Positions 51,971 to 60,630 of a stretch of DNA of 64,000 nt are shown here, piece by piece. This stretch comes from an uncultured Bacteroidales bacterium. Its GTDB lineage: Bacteria > Bacteroidota > Bacteroidia > Bacteroidales > F082. Position 1 is the stretch's first letter. Every line of letters begins with the position of its first letter. The notes below the pieces were generated by a model that made no database searches, was not told the origin of the DNA, and saw nothing but the letters and a program-made list of their open reading frames with translations. Made by a program: the position numbers and the translations under genes. Where the stretch lies: the NCBI GenBank assembly GCA_946185535.1, contig CAMHJX010000001.1, positions 124,001-188,000 of the forward strand, in the 5' to 3' direction.

Positions 51971-53092
51971 TTATTTTGACCTCTTTCCCTTAAAGAGAAT
52001 ATTGCCTATTATTCTCCAAAAGTAGTTCCAGTCAGTACGGAAGGGGTGTTCCAAATACGCCTCAAGATAACGCGTCTCGCTCTCCTGAATCTCATCAAGG
52101 GTTTCGGGCATATCGACATAAAATGGAGGAAGAAGCCCTGGCTTAGTCTTGATTCTAAGCTCTTGTAAATCTTTACTATACAAATTAAAATACTGTTGGC
52201 TAAGTGGCCTCACTCCCACTATTTTCATCTGCCCTTTTAACAAATTAATGACCATCGGCAATTCATCGAGCCAGGTCTTTCTTAGGAACCGTCCCCATTC
52301 GGTCACCCGATAGTCGTCATAGAATTTGCCGCCCACATCCAAGTCGTTGTTCTCATAGATATAGGTCTGCAGGTATTCCGAATAGGCATACATCGTCCTG
52401 AACTTGAAGACATTAAAAAGCTTACCGTCTTTCCCGAATCTTCTCAACCGAATCAGGGCGCCATAAGTATGTTGGTCCTTACTAGGCAAACGCTTTTTTT
52501 GGGCGATTACACAATACCGGTCGTGGATATACTGTTCACCGACCACCTCGAAACCGCAATAATACAACCTGCCTAGCACTTCCGGCCTTGGGAAAACCTT
52601 TCTCACTTTTCGCGTGCAGAAATAATAGAATCGGCGGGTCAATCCGACCTTGGGACAAACTCTATGCCACAGGAAATCAAAGAAATAGATAAAATAGGCA
52701 ATTATCTTAGGATACCTGCTGAAAATCTGGGCTCTCCGTTTCTGTGATGTATCAAAAGCGCATACAAAATAACCATCTTGCTTTAATTTGGCGTTGGCAC
52801 TACGCAAGTAACTATTCAGATGACGAACGGCATTCAGATGTTCTTTAGCAAAAAGCACTTCGGCTTCTCCATCAGGCACTGCCCAAGTCTTATCAGCAAA
52901 ATCGTTGAGCCATTGCGAACGCTCGGTACCCCGTGGCGTTTGGGCCACTTCAATCAACTCACGAAGCTGTTCGGGAGCATGGTCAAACTCAAACATCGGG
53001 GCATGCTGGGTCTCGGTCACGGCAAGATACTCCATTACCTCGTCGTAATTGTCACGAGCAATCATATTGCTGATAATTGACCTAAAACCCAT
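51971..53092 (-). CDS. Initiating sugar transferase with unusual N-terminal domain
   Basis: 373 residues from ATG 53092 (MGFRSIISNM); a TTG three codons upstream is rejected. The C-terminal 160 residues are a bacterial sugar transferase (WbaP/WcaJ type): FNVFKFRTMYAYSE near 225, WGRFLRKTWLDELPMVINLL near 270 and MKIVGVRPLSQQYF near 295. It attaches the first sugar phosphate to undecaprenyl phosphate. The N-terminal 200 residues are not the usual membrane bundle; only one hydrophobic hairpin is seen (YPKIIAYFIYFFDFLWH near 125), preceded by a region that resembles the end of a SAM-methyltransferase fold (LNSYLRSANAKLKQDGYFV). Upstream of the wzm promoter, 13 bp after the wbpE-like gene. Confidence 0.88.
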   Translation of the reverse strand: MGFRSIISNMIARDNYDEVMEYLAVTETQHAPMFEFDHAPEQLRELIEVAQTPRGTERSQWLNDFADKTWAVPDGEAEVLFAKEHLNAVRHLNSYLRSANAKLKQDGYFVCAFDTSQKRRAQIFSRYPKIIAYFIYFFDFLWHRVCPKVGLTRRFYYFCTRKVRKVFPRPEVLGRLYYCGFEVVGEQYIHDRYCVIAQKKRLPSKDQHTYGALIRLRRFGKDGKLFNVFKFRTMYAYSEYLQTYIYENNDLDVGGKFYDDYRVTEWGRFLRKTWLDELPMVINLLKGQMKIVGVRPLSQQYFNLYSKDLQELRIKTKPGLLPPFYVDMPETLDEIQESETRYLEAYLEHPFRTDWNYFWRIIGNILFKGKRSK

Positions 53093-53105
53093 TTCTGTCA
53101 ACAGT

Positions 53106-54239
53106 TTACTTCTTCAAAAACTGACGCACGGCATCGCAAATCGAGTCTTGATCCGCTTCAGAGAGATAAGGATGTATCGGCAACGAGATGACTGTATCAG
53201 CCAATTTGTCGGATATCGGGCAACGGTTGTCGTCAAGGTTCAGATAGTTGAACGCTGTCTGACGGTGCATCGGGATTGGATAATAGATGGCAGTAGGTAT
53301 ATCAAGTGCCTTCAACGCAGCTTGCAAGCCAGACCTAACCTCCTTATCCTTTACCTGTAACGTATATTGAGCCCAGCTGGAATAGAAGCCTTCAGGCACT
53401 ATTGGGGTCTTCACCACACCCTTCAGTTTCTCAGAATAACGAGCTGCCACTTTGTTGACATCAACCAATTCATATTCCTTGAAAGCTTTGAGCTTCACCA
53501 AAAGGATAGCCGCCTGGATGCTGTCCAAGCGGGAGTTCATACCGATGCGAACATTGTCGTAACGGTCGCTGCCCTTGCCATGAATGTGGTAAGACTCCAT
53601 CAATCCTGCCCACTCGTCGTTGTCGGTAAACACCGCTCCTCCATCGCCGTAGCAGCCCACCGGTTTGGCAGGGAAGAACGAGGTGGTGGAGATGTCACCA
53701 AAGGTGCAAGCCTTGCGGTCGCCGATTCGGCCTCCAAAGCCTTGCGCTCCATCTTCAAGGACATAAAGCTTGTGTTTGTCGGCTACCTTTCGGATGGTCT
53801 TGAAATCGGCAGGCAGACCGAACAAATCAACAGCGATAACGACGCGAGGTATAAGTTTGCCAGCCTTTTTGGTCTGTTCAATCTTGCACTCAAGGTCAGC
53901 TACATCCATGTTGAAAGTGTCTTTGTCAACATCAACGAAAACAGGTGTTGCACCTTGCATGGCAATCACTTCCGCTGATGCAAAGAAAGTGAAACTGGGA
54001 ACAAAGACAGCATCGCCAGGCTTCACATCCCACACCTTCAATGCAAGGAGCAAGGCATCTGTACCGCTATTGCAAGCCACGCAATGCTTTACGCCAACGT
54101 AATCGGCGAAAGCTATTTCCATCTCCTTGATTTTCGGGCCCATGACATAGGCGCTGGAGGAGACCACATCAAGGATGGCCTTATCCATTTCGTCCTTGAG
54201 GACATTATATTGAGTTTTTAAATCTCTAAATTGCATCAT
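53106..54239 (-). CDS. UDP-sugar 3-aminotransferase, WbpE/PorR-like
   Basis: 377 residues. FRDLKTQYNVLKDEMDKAI at the start, ACNSGTDALLLALKVWDV near 53-70, VPSFTFFASAEVIAMQGATP near 79, EDGAQGFGG near 163 and the PLP lysine in SFFPAKPVGCYGDGGAVF near 186. The FRDLK start, SGTDAL and FFPAKPLGCYGDGG type blocks are typical of WbpE/WlbC, which aminates the 3-keto UDP-GlcNAcA. In Porphyromonas the related PorR serves A-LPS. The dehydrogenases WbpA and WbpB are not in the window. Followed by the sugar transferase; preceded by the wbpD-like gene. Confidence 0.9.
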   Translation of the reverse strand: MMQFRDLKTQYNVLKDEMDKAILDVVSSSAYVMGPKIKEMEIAFADYVGVKHCVACNSGTDALLLALKVWDVKPGDAVFVPSFTFFASAEVIAMQGATPVFVDVDKDTFNMDVADLECKIEQTKKAGKLIPRVVIAVDLFGLPADFKTIRKVADKHKLYVLEDGAQGFGGRIGDRKACTFGDISTTSFFPAKPVGCYGDGGAVFTDNDEWAGLMESYHIHGKGSDRYDNVRIGMNSRLDSIQAAILLVKLKAFKEYELVDVNKVAARYSEKLKGVVKTPIVPEGFYSSWAQYTLQVKDKEVRSGLQAALKALDIPTAIYYPIPMHRQTAFNYLNLDDNRCPISDKLADTVISLPIHPYLSEADQDSICDAVRQFLKK

Positions 54240-54250
54240 CAGTTGGTCAG

Positions 54251-54820
54251 TTATAAGTTGTTCAGTTGTTCAGTTAAACAACCATTATTCTCTTCATATC
54301 GGCGACCACATTCGCATTGCAGGGATGAGTCGAGGCGTTTGCCGCATTCGCACACCCAGCCTATCTGTCGAGCAGGCACACCTGCCATCAAAGCATACGG
54401 TTTCACGTCCTTGGTCACCACGGCTCCGGCAGCAATGAGAGCGCTTTTGCCCACGGTGTGGCCGCAGACCACAGTGCAGTTGGCACCCAAAGAAGCGCCT
54501 TCGCAAATCTTGGTTTTGGCATAAACGCCATGTACGGGAAAATGTGCACGCGGCGTGGTTACATTGGTGAACACACAACTAGGTCCGCAAAACACATTAT
54601 CCTCAATCTCAACACCTTCATATATTGACACATTGTTTTGCACGCGAACGCCATTGCCAATCTTCACATTGTTGCCCACGTTCACATTTTGGCCAAAAGA
54701 ACAGCCTTCGCCAATAACAGCGCCTGATTGGATGTGACAAAAATGCCAAATCTTAGTTCCTTTTCCGATGCTCACGTTGTCGTCAACGTAACTGCTTTCA
54801 TGTATGTAGTAGTCGTTCAT
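54251..54820 (-). CDS. UDP-sugar 3-N-acetyltransferase, WbpD-like
   Basis: 189 residues. Left-handed beta-helix repeats from residue 12 to about 140 ([39 protein letters not shown]), with [13 protein letters not shown] near 85 and the signature [11 protein letters not shown] at 147-157. The C-terminus has two Cys-x-Cys pairs (CECG ... CECG) that look like a zinc ribbon. WbpD acetylates the 3-amino group made by WbpE to give UDP-GlcNAc(3NAc)A. It is 11 bp before the WbpE-like gene, matching that pathway order. Confidence 0.9.
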   Translation of the reverse strand: MNDYYIHESSYVDDNVSIGKGTKIWHFCHIQSGAVIGEGCSFGQNVNVGNNVKIGNGVRVQNNVSIYEGVEIEDNVFCGPSCVFTNVTTPRAHFPVHGVYAKTKICEGASLGANCTVVCGHTVGKSALIAAGAVVTKDVKPYALMAGVPARQIGWVCECGKRLDSSLQCECGRRYEENNGCLTEQLNNL

Positions 54821-54845
54821 TTTTTAACTCTTCATAATAACAAAT

Positions 54846-54895
54846 AGGTCCTTCGATGCTTCGGCTGTGCTCAGCAACCGCAAGCTCAGGGACCT
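54846..54895. repeat. Small inverted repeat between lutA and the wbpD-like gene
   Basis: AGGTCC (54846-54851) is complementary to GGACCT (54890-54895), and the inner GCTCAGC...CAAGCTCAGG text repeats within the loop. It lies in the 81-bp gap and resembles a short dispersed palindrome. It could also serve as a weak 3' end of the lutA transcript. Confidence 0.4.
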
Positions 54896-54901
54896 CACTT
54901 C

Positions 54902-55624
54902 TCATTCCCACCCCGAGGCCAACACATCGGCGATATGAATCACCTTGATGGGCAAGCCTTCCTTCTCAATGTACGCTTTCTGATGCATCAAACATGTCAT
55001 GTCGGTAGAAACGATATACTCTGCACCAGTATTCAATGCATTTTTCACCTTATGGCTTGCCATGCCCATGGCCAATGTCTCATTGTTGACCTCCAGTGAG
55101 AAATCAGCACCGCAGCACATGTCGGTCTGCTTCATCTCCACCAATTCAAGACCTCTCACCTTTGATAGCAACTGTCGCGCCTCCTTGCCGAGTCCCAAGC
55201 CCCTCAAAGCACTACAGCTGTCATGGAAAGTCACCTTATAGGGAAACTCCGCACCGAAATCGTCGAAATACACCTTGTTGACCAAAAAATCGGTCAATTC
55301 GTAGACATTAGCCACCATGCGCTTGAAATTCAAGTGATTGGCGGTATTGAAAAACAACTCGGGATAGCGTTTTTTGATGTAATGCACACACGCCGCCGAA
55401 GGTGCCACTACCGGACCATCGTAAGAAAAATCGTTGAGAAACTTGTCACCCAATTCCTTCGCTTCCTCAGTAAAGCCAGCATTATAGGCAAAGCGCCCGC
55501 AGCAGGTCTGCTCAGGATTGTACTCCACCTCAACGCCCGTACGCTCCAACAGTTTCATGGTATGGGCAGCCACAGTGGGGAAAAACTGGTCGATGATGCA
55601 GGGGACAAACAGTTCAACTTTCAT
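54902..55624 (-). CDS. lutA: LutA-family (Fe-S)-binding protein
   Basis: 240 residues with two CCG domains: QTCCGRFAYNAGFTEE near 38-53 and DMCCGADFSLEVNNET near 177-192, plus HDSCSALRGLG near 134. These cysteines bind iron-sulfur centres in LutA/GlpC/HdrB-type proteins. LutA works with LutB and LutC in L-lactate oxidation, but neither partner gene is here. It is a single gene with its own promoter, between aroA and the wbpD-like gene. Confidence 0.9.
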   Translation of the reverse strand: MKVELFVPCIIDQFFPTVAAHTMKLLERTGVEVEYNPEQTCCGRFAYNAGFTEEAKELGDKFLNDFSYDGPVVAPSAACVHYIKKRYPELFFNTANHLNFKRMVANVYELTDFLVNKVYFDDFGAEFPYKVTFHDSCSALRGLGLGKEARQLLSKVRGLELVEMKQTDMCCGADFSLEVNNETLAMGMASHKVKNALNTGAEYIVSTDMTCLMHQKAYIEKEGLPIKVIHIADVLASGWE

Positions 55625-55646
55625 GACATAGTATGCAAAAATCGCG

Positions 55647-55654
55647 CAAAAGTA
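55647..55654 (-). promoter_or_regulatory. Promoter -7 box for lutA
   Basis: The minus strand reads TACTTTTG followed by CGCG, 22 bases before the lutA ATG. The -33 region is only weakly recognisable (CCTTAG near 55670-55675). It fits the TAnnTTTG consensus seen elsewhere in the window. Confidence 0.5.
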
Positions 55655-55701
55655 CGGATTTTCTTAATACTAAGGCCAATAATTCTTAAAAACTAGTGTT
55701 T

Positions 55702-56889
55702 TTACCTCATTAACTGGCAAAAAGAGGCATCTTTCCAAAACTTGGGATACGATTTTTCCACCATTTCGGGATGGTCGAAATGGACAGGACCAATGAGCAT
55801 CGAAAGCGGTGCCAAAGCCATCACAATGCGATGGTCGTTGTGGGAACAAAACCGTATTGGCCGACTGCCTAATTTCGACAATTCCTCCTGCATCGCCTCC
55901 ACTCTATCTGATTCCTTAAGATGCAGATTTTCAAGACCTAAAAACCCAGCTTCAACACCCAATCCCGCACAAGTGGCCGCCATGGTGGGATAGAGGTCGG
56001 GATGGGCTGAGAAATCGAAACACACGGGCTGTTTTTCAAAAGGGATTTTTTGCAGGACAACGGCGTCTTTTTCAACAAAAGTGCCAACTCCCAATTGCTT
56101 CATCCAAGCCACAATGACCACATCACCTTGAAGCGACGACAGAGACAAGCCTCGCAGCCTTATCTCGCATTCCTCACTCAATGCTGCTATTTCATACCAA
56201 TAGGAAGCTGCGCTCCAATCTGCCTCAATCTCAAAATCCATTGAATGATAATGTTTTGGAGATACTTTTATCATCCTATCATTTTGCTCAATTGCCGCAC
56301 CGAAATGCCGCATCATAGTCAAGGTCATTTCGAGGTAAGGCAAGGAGGTGAGTTCACCAACCAGTTCCATTTCAATACCTTGTGGCCACATCGGTGCAGC
56401 CAAAAGCAACGATGAGGCGAACTGACTGCTTTGACTCATGTCGATAATGACTTTCCCGCCTGAAATTGGCTTCCCAATGATTCGTAATGGCAAGCATCCT
56501 TTTTTTTCAACACATTGAATATCAGCTCCTAATTTTCTCAAAGCGTCAACAAGCGGTGCAATGGGACGCTGTTTCATACGTTCCGTACCCGTCAGAAGCC
56601 ACTCGCCTTCGTGACAAGCCAAATAAGTAGTCAGGAAACGCGCTGCCGTGCCGCAGTCAGCAATGTCGACAACAAATGGACTGCCTCCTATAGATTCCAA
56701 CTCGCCCACATGCCAGCGCAGGAATGACATAGGAGGTAGTCCTTGCAGCACTTCCTTGAAAATGCAAGTATCTTTTGAATCCGAAAGATTCTGGAAATCC
56801 AGAGCAAATCCACCATACGCTGCAATCATCAAGGCGCGGTTGCTTTCGCTTTTGCTGGCGGGTAAAGTGATATCGCACTGAAGTCTCAT
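55702..56889 (-). CDS. aroA: 3-phosphoshikimate 1-carboxyvinyltransferase (EPSP synthase)
   Basis: 395 residues from ATG 56889, which overlaps the aroB stop (ATGA); the GTG two codons earlier is less likely. LPASKSESNRALMIAAYGG near 9-27, DCGTAARFLTTY near 80, the SQSSQFASSLLLAAP substrate region near 155, LKESDRVEAMQEELSKLG near 325 and HNDHRIVMALAPLSM near 352 are all EPSP synthase blocks. It is slightly shorter than the 425-450 of enterobacterial AroA, as usual in Bacteroidota. Shikimate pathway, cytoplasm. Confidence 0.96.
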   Translation of the reverse strand: MRLQCDITLPASKSESNRALMIAAYGGFALDFQNLSDSKDTCIFKEVLQGLPPMSFLRWHVGELESIGGSPFVVDIADCGTAARFLTTYLACHEGEWLLTGTERMKQRPIAPLVDALRKLGADIQCVEKKGCLPLRIIGKPISGGKVIIDMSQSSQFASSLLLAAPMWPQGIEMELVGELTSLPYLEMTLTMMRHFGAAIEQNDRMIKVSPKHYHSMDFEIEADWSAASYWYEIAALSEECEIRLRGLSLSSLQGDVVIVAWMKQLGVGTFVEKDAVVLQKIPFEKQPVCFDFSAHPDLYPTMAATCAGLGVEAGFLGLENLHLKESDRVEAMQEELSKLGSRPIRFCSHNDHRIVMALAPLSMLIGPVHFDHPEMVEKSYPKFWKDASFCQLMR

Positions 56890-57887
56890 TGGCACGACAA
56901 TTTTATCACATATTGCAAAGCCATTTTCACCCTTTCAGGTTCGACTTCCACATCCCAAACAGGTTTACCTACCGCCTCAAGCAAAACAAATTGCGGTTTT
57001 TCACCTTTATTTTTCTTGTCATGGACGAGATAACCCAATATCGGCTCAATATCAACTTCCGAAAGCGAAATTTCCGCTTCCGAAAGCAACATAGGCAACT
57101 TTTCCTCGAAATCCTTCAGAACTTGTTCATCGAGGCCACATTGTTTCACAGACAGCCATAATGCCCCTGCCATACCCAGCGCCACCGCCTCACCATGAAG
57201 CAATGGATAATCCGTTGTTAGACAATGGCTTTCGATGGCATGACCAAGGGTGTGGCCGAAGTTCAGGATCTTTCGAAAGCCAGCTTCGTAAGGGTCTTGG
57301 GCAACAATTCCGCGTTTGATTTCACCTGCACGCAAAACGTAATCCTGATAATTTTCGATACTGGTTTCCAACAACTTTGCATCAGCGACAAAGCCGTATT
57401 TCAGCATTTCGGACAAACCAGAGAGAAGTTCCCTGGTTGGCAGAGTTTCCAAAAAAAACGGGTCAATAATCACTTCTTCAGCCTCTGCGAAAGTGCCAAT
57501 TTGGTTTTTCGCCCCACCGAAATCGATGCCCGTCTTCCCTCCTATCGCCGCATCGACCATACCAAGCAAAGTCGTCGGTACATTGATGAACTTGATGCCG
57601 CGCTTGTAGGTGGAAGCCGCAAAGCCGCCCAAGTCGGTAATCACACCGCCTCCGAGGTTGACTAACAAGGCGTTGCGGTCGGCGTAATGCCGCATCAAGG
57701 TCTTCCAGATACGTTGTACGGTTTGCAGGGTTTTGTGCTTCTCGCCAGGTTTTATCACGATTTCGACCGCGTTTTTGCAGCCAAGCCAATATTCGGTTTC
57801 GGGCAGCCAAAACGGAGCCACGTTCTCATCGGTGAGGATGAAGACTTTCGAGGCTTCTGCGACAATTTGTTTCAGCTTATCGTTCAT
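56886..57887 (-). CDS. aroB: 3-dehydroquinate synthase
   Basis: 333 residues from ATG 57887, which overlaps the upstream lipoprotein stop as ATGA; the TTG two codons before is rejected. PGEKHKTLQTVQRIW near 46, NLGGGVITDLGGFAASTYKR near 77, NVPTTLLGMVDAAIGGKTGI near 102, NQIGTF near 126 and LNFGHTLGHAIESH near 215 carry the NAD and zinc sites. Converts DAHP to 3-dehydroquinate. It is in a coupled unit tsaE-lipoprotein-aroB-aroA. Confidence 0.96.
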   Translation of the reverse strand: MNDKLKQIVAEASKVFILTDENVAPFWLPETEYWLGCKNAVEIVIKPGEKHKTLQTVQRIWKTLMRHYADRNALLVNLGGGVITDLGGFAASTYKRGIKFINVPTTLLGMVDAAIGGKTGIDFGGAKNQIGTFAEAEEVIIDPFFLETLPTRELLSGLSEMLKYGFVADAKLLETSIENYQDYVLRAGEIKRGIVAQDPYEAGFRKILNFGHTLGHAIESHCLTTDYPLLHGEAVALGMAGALWLSVKQCGLDEQVLKDFEEKLPMLLSEAEISLSEVDIEPILGYLVHDKKNKGEKPQFVLLEAVGKPVWDVEVEPERVKMALQYVIKLSCQ

Positions 57888-58399
57888 TTCCAACCAATTA
57901 AATACGGATAAAGTAATCCATAAACAGAACTTGATTCCTTATCGCCATTCCAATTCAAAATCTCACCTTTGCCATTGCAAACCAGCCGTACAGGAACATA
58001 ATTAACTCGTTTATAATCCCTTAGCAACTTCTTACACTCATTATTGATGAACATCCTATCAAAGAAGCCTCGGCGTGATGCCTTGTTGAACAAAAACAAG
58101 TTTTCGTTAAGCCCATTCAGCCTCATGACCTCCTCCAACTCGCCGACGCAAACGATTACAATTGCCTTTGTATCAGATGCCTTACTAAGAAATGGTTTCA
58201 AATTCCTTTCAAAATCAGATTGACCAGCACCGCACCATGAAGTCATAAAATAGAGAATGGTCGTGTCATGGGCAGCTATCACCTCGGCAACCTTATGCCG
58301 ATCGTATGTCGTAGAAGTTTGGTTTCCCGTGGAATTACACGAGACCCATCCTAACGCCAAAATTGCTGCACAAAACAAAGACAATCTTCTCATAATCAT
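57884..58399 (-). CDS. Lipoprotein with a thioredoxin-like segment and a single active-site Cys
   Basis: 171 residues from ATG 58399, which overlaps the tsaE stop by 4 bp. A lipoprotein signal ends at Cys21 (ALGWVSC). A thioredoxin-like beginning follows (TTILYFMTSWCGAGQSDFER near 46-65), but the pattern is WCGAGQ, so the second redox cysteine is missing. KAIVIVCVGELEEVMRLNG and VPVRLVCNGKGEIL fit the later strands of the fold. It is probably a periplasmic or outer-membrane thioredoxin-like protein without disulfide reductase activity. Function unknown. Confidence 0.72.
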   Translation of the reverse strand: MIMRRLSLFCAAILALGWVSCNSTGNQTSTTYDRHKVAEVIAAHDTTILYFMTSWCGAGQSDFERNLKPFLSKASDTKAIVIVCVGELEEVMRLNGLNENLFLFNKASRRGFFDRMFINNECKKLLRDYKRVNYVPVRLVCNGKGEILNWNGDKESSSVYGLLYPYLIGWK

Positions 58400-58833
58400 T
58401 CGTTTACGATTTCACAGCAAATCAATCGTTCATCATCGGTTGCGTCGTGCTTGATGTCAACGCGAATGTATTTTTCGGGAAGCAACGGTTCGATCATCTC
58501 GGGCCATTCGATGAGGCAGAGGTTGCCGCTGTCGAAATAGTTCTCATAGCCTATGTCGTAGGCCTCTTCCAATTTCTTAATACGATAAAAATCAAAGTGA
58601 TAGACCGATTCTCCTTCCTCGGTGACATACTCATTGACAATGGCGAAAGTCGGGCTGTTCACCTCATCGGTGACACCCATTTTGTGGCACAGATTCTTGA
58701 TTAGTGTGGTTTTGCCTGCGCCCATTGAGCCGTAGAATGCGATGATGTCGGCTTGATCACGCAGAGAAATCAAGCAATCGGAGACTTCTGAGAGTTGCTC
58801 TACACCGCTAATATGGAATTCTTTGGAATTCAT
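58396..58833 (-). CDS. tsaE: tRNA threonylcarbamoyladenosine biosynthesis protein TsaE
   Basis: 145 residues from ATG 58833; a longer upstream frame would run across the promoter and a repeat, so it is rejected. Walker A FYGSMGAGKTTLIKNLCHKM near 34-53, VNSPTFAIVNEY near 60 and the characteristic HFDFYRIKKLEEAYDIG near 78-94 and LCLIEWPEMIEPLLP near 105 define TsaE. This ATPase helps make the t6A base at position 37 of tRNAs. First gene of the unit with aroB and aroA. Confidence 0.95.
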   Translation of the reverse strand: MNSKEFHISGVEQLSEVSDCLISLRDQADIIAFYGSMGAGKTTLIKNLCHKMGVTDEVNSPTFAIVNEYVTEEGESVYHFDFYRIKKLEEAYDIGYENYFDSGNLCLIEWPEMIEPLLPEKYIRVDIKHDATDDERLICCEIVNE

Positions 58834-58852
58834 TTCTTTGGAATTTGCGCTG

Positions 58853-58860
58853 CAAAGATA
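58853..58860 (-). promoter_or_regulatory. Promoter -7 box for tsaE-aroB-aroA
   Basis: The minus strand reads TATCTTTG followed by CAGC, 19 bases before the tsaE ATG. It has the same sequence as the boxes at 4 kb. The -33 position falls in a T/A-rich stretch near 58875. Confidence 0.55.
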
Positions 58861-58872
58861 ATACTTTTTTAA

Positions 58873-59000
58873 AGATTCCCTTCGGGAATGGAAGACGGTT
58901 TGTTTTGTAAACCGCGTCGGCTTGTGGAGCCTACGCATAGTAAGCCCTACTTGCTGCCGCTGGAAACGTGTTAAAGATACTCCATTCCCGAAGGGAATCT
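58873..59000. repeat. 20-bp perfect inverted repeat with nested hairpins
   Basis: 58873-58892 and 58981-59000 are perfect reverse complements over 20 bp. Each arm contains its own small palindrome (ATTCCC/GGGAAT around TTC or GAA). The spacer has another hairpin (CGGTTT 58896-58901 with AAACCG 58909-58914). It fills the 173-bp gap between porX and tsaE. It resembles a dispersed palindromic element or a minimal inverted-repeat transposon remnant, and may end the porX transcript. Confidence 0.75.
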
Positions 59001-59006
59001 CATCTT

Positions 59007-60560
59007 TTACTTCGCCGTGAGATGCGTCACCGGAATCAGCATTTCGTTCATGGAGATGCCTCCGTGCTGGAAGGTGTTGCGGTAATAACTCACGTAATAG
59101 TTGTAGTTGTTCGGGTAAGCAAAGAAGTCGCTTTCACCAGCAAAGACATAGGTCGTGCTTAGGTTGACCTTCGGCAAGAATATCTTCTCGGGGTCTTTCA
59201 CCTCGAAGACTTCTTTGGGGTTGTATTTCAAGTTCTTGCCGTACTTGTAGCGCAAGTTGGTGTTGACCTCACGGTCGCCAAGGATGCGGACGGGCTTTTC
59301 AACATAGGTGGAGCCATGGTCGGTGGTGATAATCATATCGCAGCCCTTCTCCGCGATGAAACGCATCATATCAAAGAGGCTGGAATGTTCGAACCACGAG
59401 TACATCAGTGAACGGTAGGCTTCCTCGTCATCGGCCAGTTCACGGATGATTTCCATCTCAGTACGAGCGTGTGAAAGCATGTCAACGAAGTTGTAAACAA
59501 TGACATTCAGCTTGTTAGGCATCAGGTTGGCCATCTGTTCGTAGAGTTTCTTGCCCGCTTGCAGGTTCAACACCTTATTATAAGAATACTTGATGTTCTT
59601 GCCGAAACGCTTCAGTTGCTCGCCCAAAAGTTCACCTTCAAACTGGTTCTTGGTGCCTTCGTCTTCCTCATCGACCCACCATTTCGGGTAGCGGCGGCGA
59701 ATTTCAAGGGGCATCAGTCCAGCAAAGAGGGAATTACGAGCATACTGGGTAGTGGTAGGCAGAATGCTGTAATAGATATCATCGGCCTCAACGCGGAAAT
59801 AGGTCTCAATCAGCGGCTGGATGGCCTTCCATTGGTCGTAGCGCAAATTATCAATGACAATGAGGAAGAGTGGTTTGTCGCTGTCATCGAGGCGCGGGAT
59901 TACCTTGTCGCGCACTACGGTATGCGACATGACGGGTTTCTCCGACTTACCTTGGATCCAGTCCACATAATTGCGCTCGATGTAACGTGTAAACTGCGTG
60001 TTGGCTTCCTGCTTCTGGTCGGCGAGGATGCCCTTGATGCCTTCGTCAGTGGATTTTTGAAGTTCCAACTCCCAGCGCACCAAGTTCTTATAGAGGTCCA
60101 CCCACTCATCGAAGTTGAGGTTGTTGTTGAGGTCCATGCTGATTTTCCGGAACTCCTGCTGGTAACTCATCGTTGATTTCTCATCGCGGAGTTTCTTGTT
60201 CTCGAGGTTACGTTTCAGCGAAAGCAAGATTTGGTTCGGGTTAACAGGCTTGATGAGGTAATCCGCTATGTTTGACCCAATTGCATCTTCCATGATTCGT
60301 TCCTCCTCGCTCTTGGTAATCATCACCACGGGGAGGTTGGGATACTCTCGCTTGATGACTTCGAGGGCCTCGATGCCTGAAATACCCGGCATCTGTTCGT
60401 CGAGGAATACGATATCAAAATGGCGTTGGCGCACGAGGTCGATGGCATCGGAGCCGTTGTTGGCAGTAACTACTTCATAGCCTTTTTGTTCCAAAAACAT
60501 GATATGGGGCTTCAGGAGATCAATCTCATCATCTGCCCAGAGGATTGTCGTTTTGTCCAT
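59007..60560 (-). CDS. porX: PorX-type response regulator with PglZ domain
   Basis: 517 residues. The receiver domain is at 1-120 with ILWADDEIDLL, the phosphorylated Asp54 in IVFLDEQMPG, Thr in MITKSEEE near 81 and KPVNP near 104. A helical linker follows, then a PglZ/alkaline-phosphatase-like domain from about 215: LFLIVIDNLRYDQWKAI, LPTTTQYARNSLFAGLMP near 265 with the nucleophilic Thr, and MIITTDHGSTYVEKP near 400. PorX with the sensor kinase PorY controls the type IX secretion system in Porphyromonas and relatives. Length and order match PorX closely. Upstream of tsaE. Confidence 0.94.
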   Translation of the reverse strand: MDKTTILWADDEIDLLKPHIMFLEQKGYEVVTANNGSDAIDLVRQRHFDIVFLDEQMPGISGIEALEVIKREYPNLPVVMITKSEEERIMEDAIGSNIADYLIKPVNPNQILLSLKRNLENKKLRDEKSTMSYQQEFRKISMDLNNNLNFDEWVDLYKNLVRWELELQKSTDEGIKGILADQKQEANTQFTRYIERNYVDWIQGKSEKPVMSHTVVRDKVIPRLDDSDKPLFLIVIDNLRYDQWKAIQPLIETYFRVEADDIYYSILPTTTQYARNSLFAGLMPLEIRRRYPKWWVDEEDEGTKNQFEGELLGEQLKRFGKNIKYSYNKVLNLQAGKKLYEQMANLMPNKLNVIVYNFVDMLSHARTEMEIIRELADDEEAYRSLMYSWFEHSSLFDMMRFIAEKGCDMIITTDHGSTYVEKPVRILGDREVNTNLRYKYGKNLKYNPKEVFEVKDPEKIFLPKVNLSTTYVFAGESDFFAYPNNYNYYVSYYRNTFQHGGISMNEMLIPVTHLTAK

Positions 60561-60630
60561 AGTTTAAGTGTTTATGGGTATGAAACGCGAAAACAAGGGT
60601 TTTGTTTTAAAGACTTGAAAAAAAATGCAC

